This document shows positions 1 through 8,302 of a stretch of DNA of 64,000 nt, in pieces; positions within the stretch are counted from its first letter, which is position 1, and each line of letters opens with the position of its first letter. The DNA is from CAZHVS01 sp964536015. GTDB lineage: Bacteria; Bacteroidota; Ignavibacteria; Ignavibacteriales; Ignavibacteriaceae. Below the pieces are notes generated by a model. The model had not been told where the DNA came from. It ran no database searches and saw only the letters and a program-made list of their open reading frames with translations. Where the stretch lies: contig CAZHVS010000006.1 in assembly GCA_964536015.1 (NCBI GenBank), positions 124,001 through 188,000 of the forward strand, given 5' to 3'. A program made the translations under genes and the position numbers.

Positions 1-233
1 CCCATATCGTATAAATTAATTACCCTTGCTAATTCAAGACTTGCCTTTTCATTATTTGAATTTTTATTCTGAATATAGAAATAGATTAACAAAGCAACTG
101 CAGCAACAACACCAAGTGCAATAAAAATATTTTTCTGAAATTCTTCATAAAAAGTTCTAACCTGATAATAAAACGTTACCAGTTTATCTTCTTTAATTTC
201 TTTTTTTGAAAGTTTCTTCTTTCTTCCGATCAT
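1..233 (-). CDS. TPR/YfgM-like membrane protein, N-terminal part only
   Basis: This gene runs off the left edge; only the first 77 codons are visible. The start ATG (231-233) has a good TAGGAG ribosome site 5 nt upstream. The visible protein has a very basic start (MIGRKKKLSKKEIKEDK), then a single hydrophobic segment at about residues 36-56, then a helical stretch beginning KASLELARVINLYD. That layout, a cytoplasmic basic tail followed by one membrane anchor and a helical repeat region, fits the TPR proteins of the YfgM type common in Bacteroidota. The TPR assignment is inferred because the repeats lie outside the window. It lies 28 nt after the PHP gene and is probably co-transcribed with it. 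Confidence 0.6.
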   Translation of the reverse strand, partial: MIGRKKKLSKKEIKEDKLVTFYYQVRTFYEEFQKNIFIALGVVAAVALLIYFYIQNKNSNNEKASLELARVINLYDM

Positions 234-261
234 TAATACTCCTAAACAATCATTACATTAA

Positions 262-1311
262 CTAAACACCAACCCGGATATGGTTTGAAAATATCCAGGC
301 TTTATTATCAATATAAACTTCAACCCGGTAAATTCCTTTTTGATCAATAACAAATTCTGCGTCAGCATTATCAAGCTGATCACAAATCTTTCCGTTACGC
401 AATAGTTTTATTGATCCTGAACTACTGGGAAGAAATACTCTTAATTTGATCTTTGCCGGAAAGTCGATGCTGTCGCCCATCTGGTAGATTTTTCTGCCGC
501 TTTCTGCAAAAAATCTAAATCCTGATGCGTCTCCGTGATAATAATTCGAGACGAAGCATCTTCCGGCAGACAAAGAACTTAAAATAATAGACTTAGCAGT
601 CTGTATTTTTTTGTTATCCCTGCTAATTTCTATTTTTTCACTTGCTAAAATATGAGTTCTAACCGACTTGAACAATACTTTATAAGGAAAAACTTCAACC
701 TCAAAAAAGCCAAGTAAATTCACTTTATGTGCATGAGCATCAACTCCACCTATTCCAACAACCTTACGTTCAAGATTCAATTTATCCCAAACATTTAATG
801 TCTCCTGACTTGGTCCGACTATAGTTTTTAATGGATGCATAAACGATTGATACTTGTTTTGTTCAGTAAGATTTTCCATCCATTCGGACATATGATTCCA
901 GATTTCTATTCCGGTAAAATCATCAATCTCCCAGTCAGTCCATGGATAAGGTGGATGTTCTTTCATTGAAGAACGTTTTTCATGCGGATGAGCTATAAAG
1001 CCAATTCCTCCTGCTTCTTTTACAAAACGAACATATTTTTTTGCAGGAAGGCGTGTTGAAAAAGTATCATTAATTCCTACTGCAAGGTAATGATTTTTGT
1101 TTTCCTTGTCGTTGATTTCGCACCCAACAAGTAAAAGGGTCCTACCATAAAATCCTTCATAACCTTCATTCAATGCACGCAGTGTATTGTGGTCGGTTAA
1201 TACAATAAAATCAAGTCCAGCTTCACTTGCAATATTTGCAATATCATCAGCTTTCCCGGAGCCATCCGAAAAGATAGAGTGAATATGTAAAGCGCCAACG
1301 TACTCGTTCAT
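262..1311 (-). CDS. PHP-domain metal-dependent phosphoesterase
   Basis: A 349-residue protein of the PHP superfamily, whose members use a cluster of His/Asp residues to bind metals and hydrolyse phosphoesters. The metal motifs are visible in order: HIHSIFSDG (H9, H11, D16), LTDHNT near residue 40, AHPHE near 108 and GVDAHAHK near 190. The last 80 or so residues form a beta-rich tail of unknown role. PHP proteins of this free-standing type include nucleoside 3',5'-bisphosphate phosphatases and uncharacterised enzymes; the substrate cannot be told from sequence. It sits in a minus-strand run with dapF and TPR genes. Family confident, substrate unknown. Confidence 0.8.
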   Translation of the reverse strand: MNEYVGALHIHSIFSDGSGKADDIANIASEAGLDFIVLTDHNTLRALNEGYEGFYGRTLLLVGCEINDKENKNHYLAVGINDTFSTRLPAKKYVRFVKEAGGIGFIAHPHEKRSSMKEHPPYPWTDWEIDDFTGIEIWNHMSEWMENLTEQNKYQSFMHPLKTIVGPSQETLNVWDKLNLERKVVGIGGVDAHAHKVNLLGFFEVEVFPYKVLFKSVRTHILASEKIEISRDNKKIQTAKSIILSSLSAGRCFVSNYYHGDASGFRFFAESGRKIYQMGDSIDFPAKIKLRVFLPSSSGSIKLLRNGKICDQLDNADAEFVIDQKGIYRVEVYIDNKAWIFSNHIRVGV

Positions 1312-1394
1312 ATTTTTATATAATTTTAGTTTAAGCTACAAAAATTTATTAATAAAAATAATGCTTAAAAACACTCTGTTAATTTTGAATGAAA

Positions 1395-1997
1395 TTAGTT
1401 TAATCTCGTGATTCCATCTTTTGCAAGTTGTGCAGCTTCAGTACCAGGAAATTTATCAACTATTTCTTTAAAGATTTGCTTCGCTTTTTCTTTATCCCCT
1501 TTTTGTGCAGCAATAGCACCAAGGTTATACATCGCCTGAAGATTTTTTGGTTCAATTTTTAAAATTTGTTTTGTTGTCAATTCTGCATTTACATAATCCT
1601 GTTTAAGATAATAAGCATTTGTTACACCAAACAAAATATCAACACGTCTGGAATCTTTTTTAAGTATCATCTGGTAATATTTTAATGCTTCATCTGGTTT
1701 GTGTCCCATAGCAAGCATATCGGCATATTCACGCATTGAAAGAGTATCTTCAGGATTTGCTTCTATTTTCTTTTGCATTTGCATCATCATATGTTTTACA
1801 TTTTCCATCACATCATCAGAACCGTGACCGCTCATCTGTTCTTTCATGCTTTTATGTATTTCATCTTCTGGCATCTGAGAAGAATTATTCTTTGTTTCAT
1901 CTTTTTTGTTTGATGAATTGGAAAAAATAATTACACCAGCAATTAATGCGATTGCAAATAACGGCAATGCTATTTTCGGAGAAAATTTATTATTCAT
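1395..1997 (-). CDS. Membrane-anchored TPR protein
   Basis: A 200-residue protein with one N-terminal hydrophobic segment (about residues 9-26), a polar Met- and Ser-rich linker, and two to three tetratricopeptide repeats from about residue 85 to the end (for example ALKYYQMILKKDSRRVDIL and AMYNLGAIAAQKGDKEKAK). The layout resembles the C-terminal TPR module of CcmH/NrfG cytochrome c maturation proteins, but no other Ccm gene is nearby, so I do not assign that role. It is probably a periplasmic scaffold tethered to the inner membrane. A TTCCTTTT-type (AAAGGAAC on the coding strand) ribosome site precedes the ATG. Confidence 0.7.
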   Translation of the reverse strand: MNNKFSPKIALPLFAIALIAGVIIFSNSSNKKDETKNNSSQMPEDEIHKSMKEQMSGHGSDDVMENVKHMMMQMQKKIEANPEDTLSMREYADMLAMGHKPDEALKYYQMILKKDSRRVDILFGVTNAYYLKQDYVNAELTTKQILKIEPKNLQAMYNLGAIAAQKGDKEKAKQIFKEIVDKFPGTEAAQLAKDGITRLN

Positions 1998-2070
1998 TTG
2001 TTCCTTTTTTCTTGTTTCAGTTAAATTAAAAGTAATAACTGAAGGGGCAGAATTTTACAAAACGTTAGTA

Positions 2071-2379
2071 TTACACCGATTCTTCCAGTTCGTATAAAGT
2101 ATTGTATTTGGTTGTATTAGGTATTTTCATTTCTTCAACTTTGTTAAGAAGAATACCAATTCTTTCATTTTCATTATCATCATAATTATCAAAATTATCC
2201 TTTGATGAGAAAACAAAAAATTCTTCAAAATGGTTTATTTTTCCTTTTACTTCAAATACTGAATAACTTTCAAGCCCATCAGCTTTCATAAGAGATTTCA
2301 GTTCACGTACAGCTACTAAAAAATCTTCTCTTTTTTGTGGATTAATTTCATATTGAACAGTAAAAATTACTTTACTCAT
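2071..2379 (-). CDS. Small protein with predicted dimeric alpha/beta-barrel fold
   Basis: A 102-residue protein with the pattern beta strand (VIFTVQYEI), helix (REDFLVAVRELKSLM), strand (SYSVFEVK), strand (HFEEFFVFSS), helix. This order and the position of the aromatic residues resemble antibiotic-biosynthesis-monooxygenase-like (dimeric ferredoxin-like barrel) domains. The resemblance is by eye and no catalytic residues are recognisable. The ATG has a clear GGAG site 7 nt upstream and the gene starts 10 nt after the dapF stop codon, so the two are likely translated from one mRNA. Function unknown. Confidence 0.6.
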   Translation of the reverse strand: MSKVIFTVQYEINPQKREDFLVAVRELKSLMKADGLESYSVFEVKGKINHFEEFFVFSSKDNFDNYDDNENERIGILLNKVEEMKIPNTTKYNTLYELEESV

Positions 2380-2389
2380 TTTTTCTCCG

Positions 2390-3262
2390 TTATTTTACAT
2401 ATTTATTATAATTAAAAATTCCTTCATAATTAACTTCTGCCGGTCCAGTCAGTGATAAATTTAGAAACCGGTTACCATCATAAGAAAAATCAACTCTTAA
2501 AACCACTCCGCGTACTGTAATTACTTCAACTGGAGATTTGAGGTTGTAAACAATAAATCCAATTAACGCTGAAGCTGCAGAACCGGTGCCGCACGCAAGA
2601 GTTTCATTTTCAACGCCTCTTTCATATGTACGAATATAAATTTTATTCCCATCAATTTTAATAAAATTTACATTCACCCCATCAGGTTGAAATGATTTTG
2701 AATAACGAATTTCTTTGCCATAATTATATACAGGAAGTTTTTCAAAATCATCAATTCCCTTTTCTGCAAGAAAATTTCTATAAGGTTCTTCTTCAATATT
2801 AATTATCAAATGTGGAGAACCAGTATTGATAAAGTGCGCATTAAAATTTGTTCCTTGCTCGAAAATTTTCAAACCTGTTTTAATTTCCGTTGGAGAGTTA
2901 AGAAAAAATCTAACTCTTCCATCTTTAAGTATTTCACCTTTAAAACTACTTCTGTTAGCAGTAAAGTTTGTAGTTGAACCTGAAAATTTCTTTTTGATAA
3001 AGGCATATTTTATAGAACATCTTGCCCCGTTTCCGCATAATGATCCTGCAGAACCGTCTGCATTAAAATATCTCATTTCAAAATCATAGCTGCCTGATTT
3101 ATTAATTGTAATAAGCCCATCTGCTCCTATTCCAAAATTCCGGTCGCAAATATTCTTAATTAAAACCGCTGAAGGTTCAAACCCGGGAAATTCATCTTTA
3201 TCTATCATAATAAAGTCATTTCCGGCACCATTCATTTTAAGAAACGAAATATTTTCCATCAC
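2390..3262 (-). CDS. dapF: Diaminopimelate epimerase
   Basis: Converts LL- to meso-diaminopimelate, the last step before decarboxylation to lysine and the source of the peptidoglycan cross-linking residue. The 290-residue length is slightly over the family norm of about 275. Both catalytic cysteines are visible: C76 in CGNGARC and C224 in LACGTGSAASA. The N-terminal signature NGAGNDFIMID and the ERGVENETLACGTG block are canonical. The sequence begins MMEN, so the second Met is an alternative start. It heads a minus-strand cluster and is divergent from the glycosyltransferase at 3361. Assignment is secure. Confidence 0.96.
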   Translation of the reverse strand: MMENISFLKMNGAGNDFIMIDKDEFPGFEPSAVLIKNICDRNFGIGADGLITINKSGSYDFEMRYFNADGSAGSLCGNGARCSIKYAFIKKKFSGSTTNFTANRSSFKGEILKDGRVRFFLNSPTEIKTGLKIFEQGTNFNAHFINTGSPHLIINIEEEPYRNFLAEKGIDDFEKLPVYNYGKEIRYSKSFQPDGVNVNFIKIDGNKIYIRTYERGVENETLACGTGSAASALIGFIVYNLKSPVEVITVRGVVLRVDFSYDGNRFLNLSLTGPAEVNYEGIFNYNKYVK

Positions 3263-3285
3263 ACTTGCAATTTAGCTGAACTTGA

Positions 3286-3315
3286 TTTGTGATTCAAGAG
3301 AAAACCTTAAGTTTG
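3286..3315 (+). promoter_or_regulatory. Possible Bacteroidetes-type promoter for the 3361 gene
   Basis: TTTG at 3286-3289 and TAAGTTTG at 3308-3315 match the Bacteroidetes -33/-7 pattern (TTTG and TAnnTTTG) with an 18-bp gap. Transcription would begin near 3322, about 40 nt before the ATG at 3361. Motifs this short occur by chance in AT-rich DNA, and I did not find a clean equivalent upstream of most other genes here. Confidence 0.25.
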
Positions 3316-3360
3316 CGGTTGAAATTAAAATCATTTTTAAAAAAATCAGTTAAATTTTTT

Positions 3361-5334
3361 ATGAGCAAAAAAACAAAACAGAAAAAACAAGAAAAAATTC
3401 AAAACGAATTAAATAAATTTTCTGAGATTTCAGAATCTTTATTAATAAATAAGAAAATAGAGAAAAAATACATTTTATTTTCAATGATTTTTGCCCTGTT
3501 ACTAGCCGCAGGCAGCAGTATCTATTTTATTTTACAGGCTCTTTCTGTAAATGGTTATTTTTGTTTTCCACTGGATGATCCATGGATCCATCTGACTTTT
3601 GCAAAAAATTTTATTGAGTACGGAAGTTTCTCTTATTTCAGAAATGAAGTAGTTACTTCCGGTTCTACTTCTCCAATTTATACTTTAATCCTTTCTTTGT
3701 TTTATCTGATTTCAAAGAATGAATATGTAATTAGTTATGTTCTTGGTATTGGAATGTGGCTATTAGCAGTTTACTTCGGTTCTAAATTGTTCTCTATTCA
3801 TTTTTCCGATGGAAAGATTGTTGGTATTCTTACTTTAATACTTTTAGCATTGCAGCCAAAATTAAATTTGATTTCCGTTTCAGGAATGGAAACTACAATG
3901 TTTTTATTTTTAATCATCGCAACATTGTATTTTTACAAGACTTCCAACAAAATTATGCTTGGGATTTTTCTCGGACTTACTATCTGGTGCCGTCCGGATG
4001 GATTCGTGTTGTGGATAGCAATAATTATTGACTACGTTTTGAAAAATAATTATTTCCTAAGAGAGAAAACATCTAATGGATTAACAAAGAAAGATTTCCT
4101 TATTGCATTTGGATTGGCGTTAAGTTTTGTGGTTATTTATTTTTTGTTTAATTACACTTTATCAGGATCTATTTTACCCAATACTTTTAAGGCTAAACTT
4201 GAATATTACCAGAACAATTTACGTGAAAACTTTTTGAAACATGAGGTCATTGATTATTTTACTTCAGCAGAAATGATTGTTCTATGGATTCCATTTTTAT
4301 TAGCAGTTATAAAAATTCTTCTAAACTTTTTCAAAAAACATTTTGATGAATTTATAATTTATTTCCTTTTCATTATTGGTTTTATTGGAATCTATTATAT
4401 CCAGCTTCCATTTGCACATCGCTTTGGAAGATATCTGATGCCGGTAATTCCTTTTTATATTTTGATTGCAGTTTACAGTATAAATTTTCTATCTGACTTT
4501 TTAGTAAGAAAAACAAAATCCGCAGCACTAAGTAATGTATTAACAATAATCTTTTTTGGAGCCGGTATATTGCTTTCGTTCACAAACTTAAAAGCAAATG
4601 AAAACGAATACACTTTGCTATGTAAATATCATTATGATAGACACGTTGCTGCAGGAAAATGGATCAATAAAAATACCCCGGTCGATGCAGTAATTGCTGT
4701 TCATGATATTGGTGCTATAGGATTTTACGGAGATAGAAAAATAATCGATATGGTTGGACTGGTTACACCGGAATTAATTAATCATCTAAACGATAAAAAT
4801 TATGCTTCATATATAAATGAATATCTTACGAAGAATAAAGTAAGCTACATTGCCACATTAAAAAACTGGTTTGAAGTAGTAAATGATAATCCTCTCTTTG
4901 TTCCGACAAATGAATTTGAAGTACTTGAAATATTTAAATATCATCCCGGCAGAACACATATTCAGGCGAAGGAAGCGACAATTATAAATGAACAGGCAAT
5001 GCAGCTTGTAAGAAATAATAATCTTAATGGAGCTATTAGTTATTTACTGCAATCTTTGAATTATGATCCCGCATCATCACGTACATATTTTTTGCTTGGA
5101 GCGACTTATGAAATGGCAAAAGATTTTAAGAATGCAGAGACATATTTTAATAAATCGATATTGATTTTCCCTGATAATATTGATGCTAACCTTGGTCTTG
5201 CCCGTTTGTATTATAACACTGGAAAATTTGAAGAAGCGAAAAAATTTGCTGAAAAATGTTTATCATTAAAACCGGATAATGAACAGGCGAAAGAGATAGT
5301 TAATTTAATTCTTACAAAAGAAGTTAAAAAATAA
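3361..5334 (+). CDS. Polytopic membrane glycosyltransferase (GT39/PMT-like) with C-terminal TPR domain
   Basis: A 657-residue integral membrane protein resembling the GT-C transferases that use polyprenyl-linked sugars. The early acidic loop FPLDDPWIHLTFAKN is typical of the catalytic loop in this class. About ten hydrophobic helices span the first 400 residues. A periplasmic domain follows (CKYHYDRHVAAGKWINKNTP, DIGAIGFYGDRKIIDMVGL), and the last 130 residues are three TPR units (AISYLLQSLNYDPASS, AETYFNKSILIFPDNID, AKKFAEKCLSLKPDNEQ). An upstream in-frame GTG at 3289 would add 24 residues; I prefer the ATG at 3361 because 3289 lies only 27 nt from the divergent dapF start and inside a promoter-like motif. 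Acceptor and sugar are unknown. Confidence 0.75.
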   Translation: MSKKTKQKKQEKIQNELNKFSEISESLLINKKIEKKYILFSMIFALLLAAGSSIYFILQALSVNGYFCFPLDDPWIHLTFAKNFIEYGSFSYFRNEVVTSGSTSPIYTLILSLFYLISKNEYVISYVLGIGMWLLAVYFGSKLFSIHFSDGKIVGILTLILLALQPKLNLISVSGMETTMFLFLIIATLYFYKTSNKIMLGIFLGLTIWCRPDGFVLWIAIIIDYVLKNNYFLREKTSNGLTKKDFLIAFGLALSFVVIYFLFNYTLSGSILPNTFKAKLEYYQNNLRENFLKHEVIDYFTSAEMIVLWIPFLLAVIKILLNFFKKHFDEFIIYFLFIIGFIGIYYIQLPFAHRFGRYLMPVIPFYILIAVYSINFLSDFLVRKTKSAALSNVLTIIFFGAGILLSFTNLKANENEYTLLCKYHYDRHVAAGKWINKNTPVDAVIAVHDIGAIGFYGDRKIIDMVGLVTPELINHLNDKNYASYINEYLTKNKVSYIATLKNWFEVVNDNPLFVPTNEFEVLEIFKYHPGRTHIQAKEATIINEQAMQLVRNNNLNGAISYLLQSLNYDPASSRTYFLLGATYEMAKDFKNAETYFNKSILIFPDNIDANLGLARLYYNTGKFEEAKKFAEKCLSLKPDNEQAKEIVNLILTKEVKK

Positions 5335-5342
5335 ATTATTTG

Positions 5343-5693
5343 TGGAGGTGGCGGGAGTCGAACCCGCGTCCGAAATTACGACTCAACGAACTTCTACACA
5401 CATAGCCTGTTTTTTAATAACGCTTTCAAAACTCCGGCAGGCAGGATTTTCAAAAGCTTATCCGGTAAAAATTCGCCTCGTCTACCCGGACAATCGATTC
5501 AGCTATCGTATCTAAACGACGTTCTGTTAATTCCTGATACGAGAAGAACTAAAGAACGGCTGCTTAAATTAAGCAGCTAAAGCGTACTGATATTCGTCAG
5601 TTATTTTTTTACCAGCCGTTTAACGTGTCTGCCGGCGAAACACGGTGCGCCATTCGTAGTTTCTATAATCCCGTCGAAACCAATTTCACCCCC
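5343..5693 (-). ncRNA. ssrA: Transfer-messenger RNA
   Basis: tmRNA rescues stalled ribosomes and tags the unfinished protein for degradation. The 5' end (5687-5693, GGGGGTG) pairs with 5344-5350 (CACCTCC) to form the 7-bp acceptor stem with one G-U pair. The tRNA-like half is visible as GGTTTCGACGGG at the 5' side and GACGCGGGTTCGACTCCCGCC at the 3' side. The tag frame reads DEYQYALAA-stop (5569-5598), with the usual ALAA end. The resume codon is taken as GAC; the preceding ACT codon is an alternative. After the discriminator A at 5343 the DNA reads CA rather than CCA, so CCA is added after transcription. The 5' end lies 4 nt beyond the stop codon of the adenosyltransferase gene. Confidence 0.95.
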
Positions 5694-5697
5694 TAGT

Positions 5698-6243
5698 TTA
5701 TTCTTTATTCCAGTTTACATCGGGCTGATTATTTATTTTATTCTCATACCTTGCAAGCACAAACAAAAAATCTGAAATTCTGTTCAGAAAAATAATAATA
5801 AAAGGATTAACTTTTTCAGCTTTATTTAGTTTAACAATTTTTCTTTCTGCCCGTCTGCAAACACTCCTGGCAATGTGTAAAAGAGAAGCTCCTTTAGTGC
5901 CACCGGGAAGAATAAAATTTTTTAACTCCTCTAGCTTCTCAGAAAAAAAATCTATATGATTTTCAACTTCTTTGATATATTCTTCTTTAACTCTTGGAAT
6001 AATTCCCTGTTTATCTTCATTTGGTGCGGCAAGGTCTGAACCAACAATAAAAAGCTGATTCTGAATTTTAAATAAAATTTTTTTTAATTCAGCATCATTA
6101 ATTTCTGTTATTGCATAACCAATGAATGAATTTAATTCATCCACAGTACCATATGCTTCAATTCTTAATGAATCTTTCGAGACTCTGCCTGCACCGAATA
6201 AACCGGTTTCTCCTTTATCTCCGGTTTTAGTATAAATCTTCAT
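5698..6243 (-). CDS. pduO: PduO-type cob(I)alamin adenosyltransferase
   Basis: Transfers the adenosyl group of ATP to cob(I)alamin or corrinoid, giving coenzyme B12. The 181-residue length is normal. The ATP-binding start MKIYTKTGDKGETGLFGAGR is the family signature, followed by RIEAYGTVDELNSFIG and, later, the conserved ARSVCRRAER segment. It starts 5 nt after the ygfZ-like stop codon, so the two are translationally close. No B12-dependent enzyme or B12 riboswitch is visible nearby. Its stop codon abuts the tmRNA 5' end. Confidence 0.94.
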   Translation of the reverse strand: MKIYTKTGDKGETGLFGAGRVSKDSLRIEAYGTVDELNSFIGYAITEINDAELKKILFKIQNQLFIVGSDLAAPNEDKQGIIPRVKEEYIKEVENHIDFFSEKLEELKNFILPGGTKGASLLHIARSVCRRAERKIVKLNKAEKVNPFIIIFLNRISDFLFVLARYENKINNQPDVNWNKE

Positions 6244-6248
6244 AGTAC

Positions 6249-7349
6249 TTAAGCTCTGAAAGGAAGGTTTTTCACGGTAACTTTAAAAGAATTTCCGGAG
6301 GAATCTTTTGCAATTAGAATAGTACTTTCTTCAAGGAAAGCTTTCCTAATGTATGCAAGACCTATCCAGCAATGCAAATATTCAGAATAGGTTGAAGAGG
6401 TTATTACACCAACTTCATTATCTTCATTATCATAAAGAGAAAAGTTTCTTAATGAAGAAATAACTTCATTAAATTTAACACCTGTAATATAGCGTTGAAC
6501 TTTGTTATAAGTTTCAAGTCGTGCTATAACTTCCTGACCAATGTAACAACCTTTTGTAAAACTTACTTCATCCAGAATTTTGGCTTCATGAGGATTGAAA
6601 TTATCGCTCAATTCCTTTTCAGATAACTGTCCTTGTTCAATTCTGAATGTTTCGTAAGCATCATTACCAATTAAATGAAATTCAAAAACGCCTTTGTTAT
6701 TTATTGCATGATCAACAAACCTCATTCCTTCAGCAGGGTTAGCCAAAATAAGATATTTATTTTTTGTATTTAATTTCTTTAATTTGATGACAAAAAAATT
6801 CATTCCCTCCTGGTTAACTTCAAGCAAATGATTCTCCTTTAATTCATCAATCTGATTTCCGCAAATTAAAGTCATAAAAGAATTAACCTGTAAGCCTGTT
6901 AACTCAAAAACAGCATATTTTTCAGAAGCTGATTCAACTTTTACATCATCCATGATAATATATTTTCGCATCCAGTTTATAAGCTTATTTTCGGTTCCCT
7001 TATGTCCGATAATTAATTGAGTAGTTCCAAAATTAATTAATTGAACACTATCAAGGATTCTTCCTTTGTCATTGGTAAAAATAGTTCTTGTTGACTCTAA
7101 TGGAGATAAATTTTTAACCTCATTAGTTGTAATTCTGTTTAAAAAATCCAGTACATCATTACCGGATAATTCTATAATGGTATTAGTAGAAATATCTCTT
7201 AACCCAACTCCATTGTACAAAGTATCATATTCATTCCTGAGCGAACTAAAAGCAAAAAATTCCTTAGAACCGTTTCTTTGTTCGGGTCTGTATCCAAGGG
7301 ATTCGTAAAAATCAAATAAAGGATTTTTTTTATATAATAAATCTGTCAT
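6249..7349 (-). CDS. ygfZ: YgfZ/GcvT-family folate-binding protein
   Basis: A 366-residue homologue of YgfZ (IBA57 in eukaryotes), a tetrahydrofolate-dependent protein needed to maintain certain iron-sulfur enzymes such as MiaB. The diagnostic motif KGCYIGQEVIARL, with its redox-active cysteine, is intact near residue 270. The N-terminal GcvT-like fold is visible in GVGLRDISTNTIIELSGNDV and DFLNRITTNEV. It lacks the residues that would make it a glycine-cleavage T-protein, and no gcvP or gcvH is present. Forms a pair with pduO downstream. Confidence 0.9.
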   Translation of the reverse strand: MTDLLYKKNPLFDFYESLGYRPEQRNGSKEFFAFSSLRNEYDTLYNGVGLRDISTNTIIELSGNDVLDFLNRITTNEVKNLSPLESTRTIFTNDKGRILDSVQLINFGTTQLIIGHKGTENKLINWMRKYIIMDDVKVESASEKYAVFELTGLQVNSFMTLICGNQIDELKENHLLEVNQEGMNFFVIKLKKLNTKNKYLILANPAEGMRFVDHAINNKGVFEFHLIGNDAYETFRIEQGQLSEKELSDNFNPHEAKILDEVSFTKGCYIGQEVIARLETYNKVQRYITGVKFNEVISSLRNFSLYDNEDNEVGVITSSTYSEYLHCWIGLAYIRKAFLEESTILIAKDSSGNSFKVTVKNLPFRA

Positions 7350-7370
7350 AAATTAAAATTAATTTTCAAA

Positions 7371-8270
7371 TTAATAAGGGGTTGTTTTCCTTTTATCTCT
7401 TGTACAGACATAAAGACTGTCTTTCCATACAAATGTTACACTATCAACAACTCTTATCCTTTCTCCATTATCCAGGAAAAATAGTTCGTAGTAATCCGGG
7501 AATTTATCATTATTCACATCAATCATACCACGTCTTCGTTCTGTAGCTTCAATAGTCATCATAAGGTGTGGTTTTTGAAGCAAACCATCGACAAAGAAAT
7601 AATTGTATTCAATTCTTCCAACTCCTTGTGCATAGTGGAAGTACGCTTTAGCATAAGAGATATTCTTCTTTGTCCATTTTTCCATAGTTAAAGTATTAAA
7701 GCCTCCATGGCTTGGAACGACACTTTCCCAGACTCTTTCAAAAGTACTATCCTGGCATTTGAATAACGTTAAATAAGGAAAAGCAGTTCCAAGTTTTGTG
7801 CTGTCATAATCAATAAAACTTGCATCATAACCAATGAGATTTTTAATTTCAACAACTCTTTCACCTGCTCTTGATGTGGCAATCAAAGCTAAAACGTATT
7901 GCTGTCCACCTTCACGTAAATAAATTACCGCTGACCTTGGAACGCTGTAAGTAAAAGATTGATCCCAATCCATAAGATAAGAACCGTGAGGATAAGTATT
8001 AATCACGTATTCCATAAGTGCAATAGTATCACAAGGAAATCTTTTGGGATTACGCCGTTTTCTTTCTTCAATGTTTTTCAACTGTATTTCCAAGTCTTTA
8101 TTAAGCTGGTAAGCAACTGGATCATCATTTTCACCTGAACCACCACCTAAAGCTGTTGTTCCGGGGTCTGGTTGAGGTTGTTCTTCTGTCTTTTTTTCTT
8201 CACCGCAATTAATATTCAATAAGCCAATAATCAAAACAGACAGATATAAGAATAATATTTTTCTTTTCAT
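7371..8270 (-). CDS. Putative lipoprotein of unknown function
   Basis: A 299-residue protein with an N-terminal signal sequence (KRKILFLYLSVLIIGLL) ending in NINC (C22), a loose lipobox of the kind seen in Bacteroidota, followed by a charged and Pro/Gly-rich linker (EEKKTEEQPQPDPGTT). The mature part is beta-rich with many aromatic residues and contains a DVNNDKFPDYYELFF segment that resembles a single calcium-binding DxNxDxxxD loop. No known domain was recognised. It is in the same direction as the M20 peptidase and ygfZ on either side. Confidence 0.6.
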   Translation of the reverse strand: MKRKILFLYLSVLIIGLLNINCGEEKKTEEQPQPDPGTTALGGGSGENDDPVAYQLNKDLEIQLKNIEERKRRNPKRFPCDTIALMEYVINTYPHGSYLMDWDQSFTYSVPRSAVIYLREGGQQYVLALIATSRAGERVVEIKNLIGYDASFIDYDSTKLGTAFPYLTLFKCQDSTFERVWESVVPSHGGFNTLTMEKWTKKNISYAKAYFHYAQGVGRIEYNYFFVDGLLQKPHLMMTIEATERRRGMIDVNNDKFPDYYELFFLDNGERIRVVDSVTFVWKDSLYVCTRDKRKTTPY

Positions 8271-8302
8271 CTTATTTCCAGCACATTATTAATAATTCAA
8301 AT

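Noticed and set aside
3289..3360. 24-residue N-terminal extension of the glycosyltransferase from GTG 3289
   Set aside because: No ribosome site, only 27 nt from the divergent dapF start, and overlaps a promoter-like motif.
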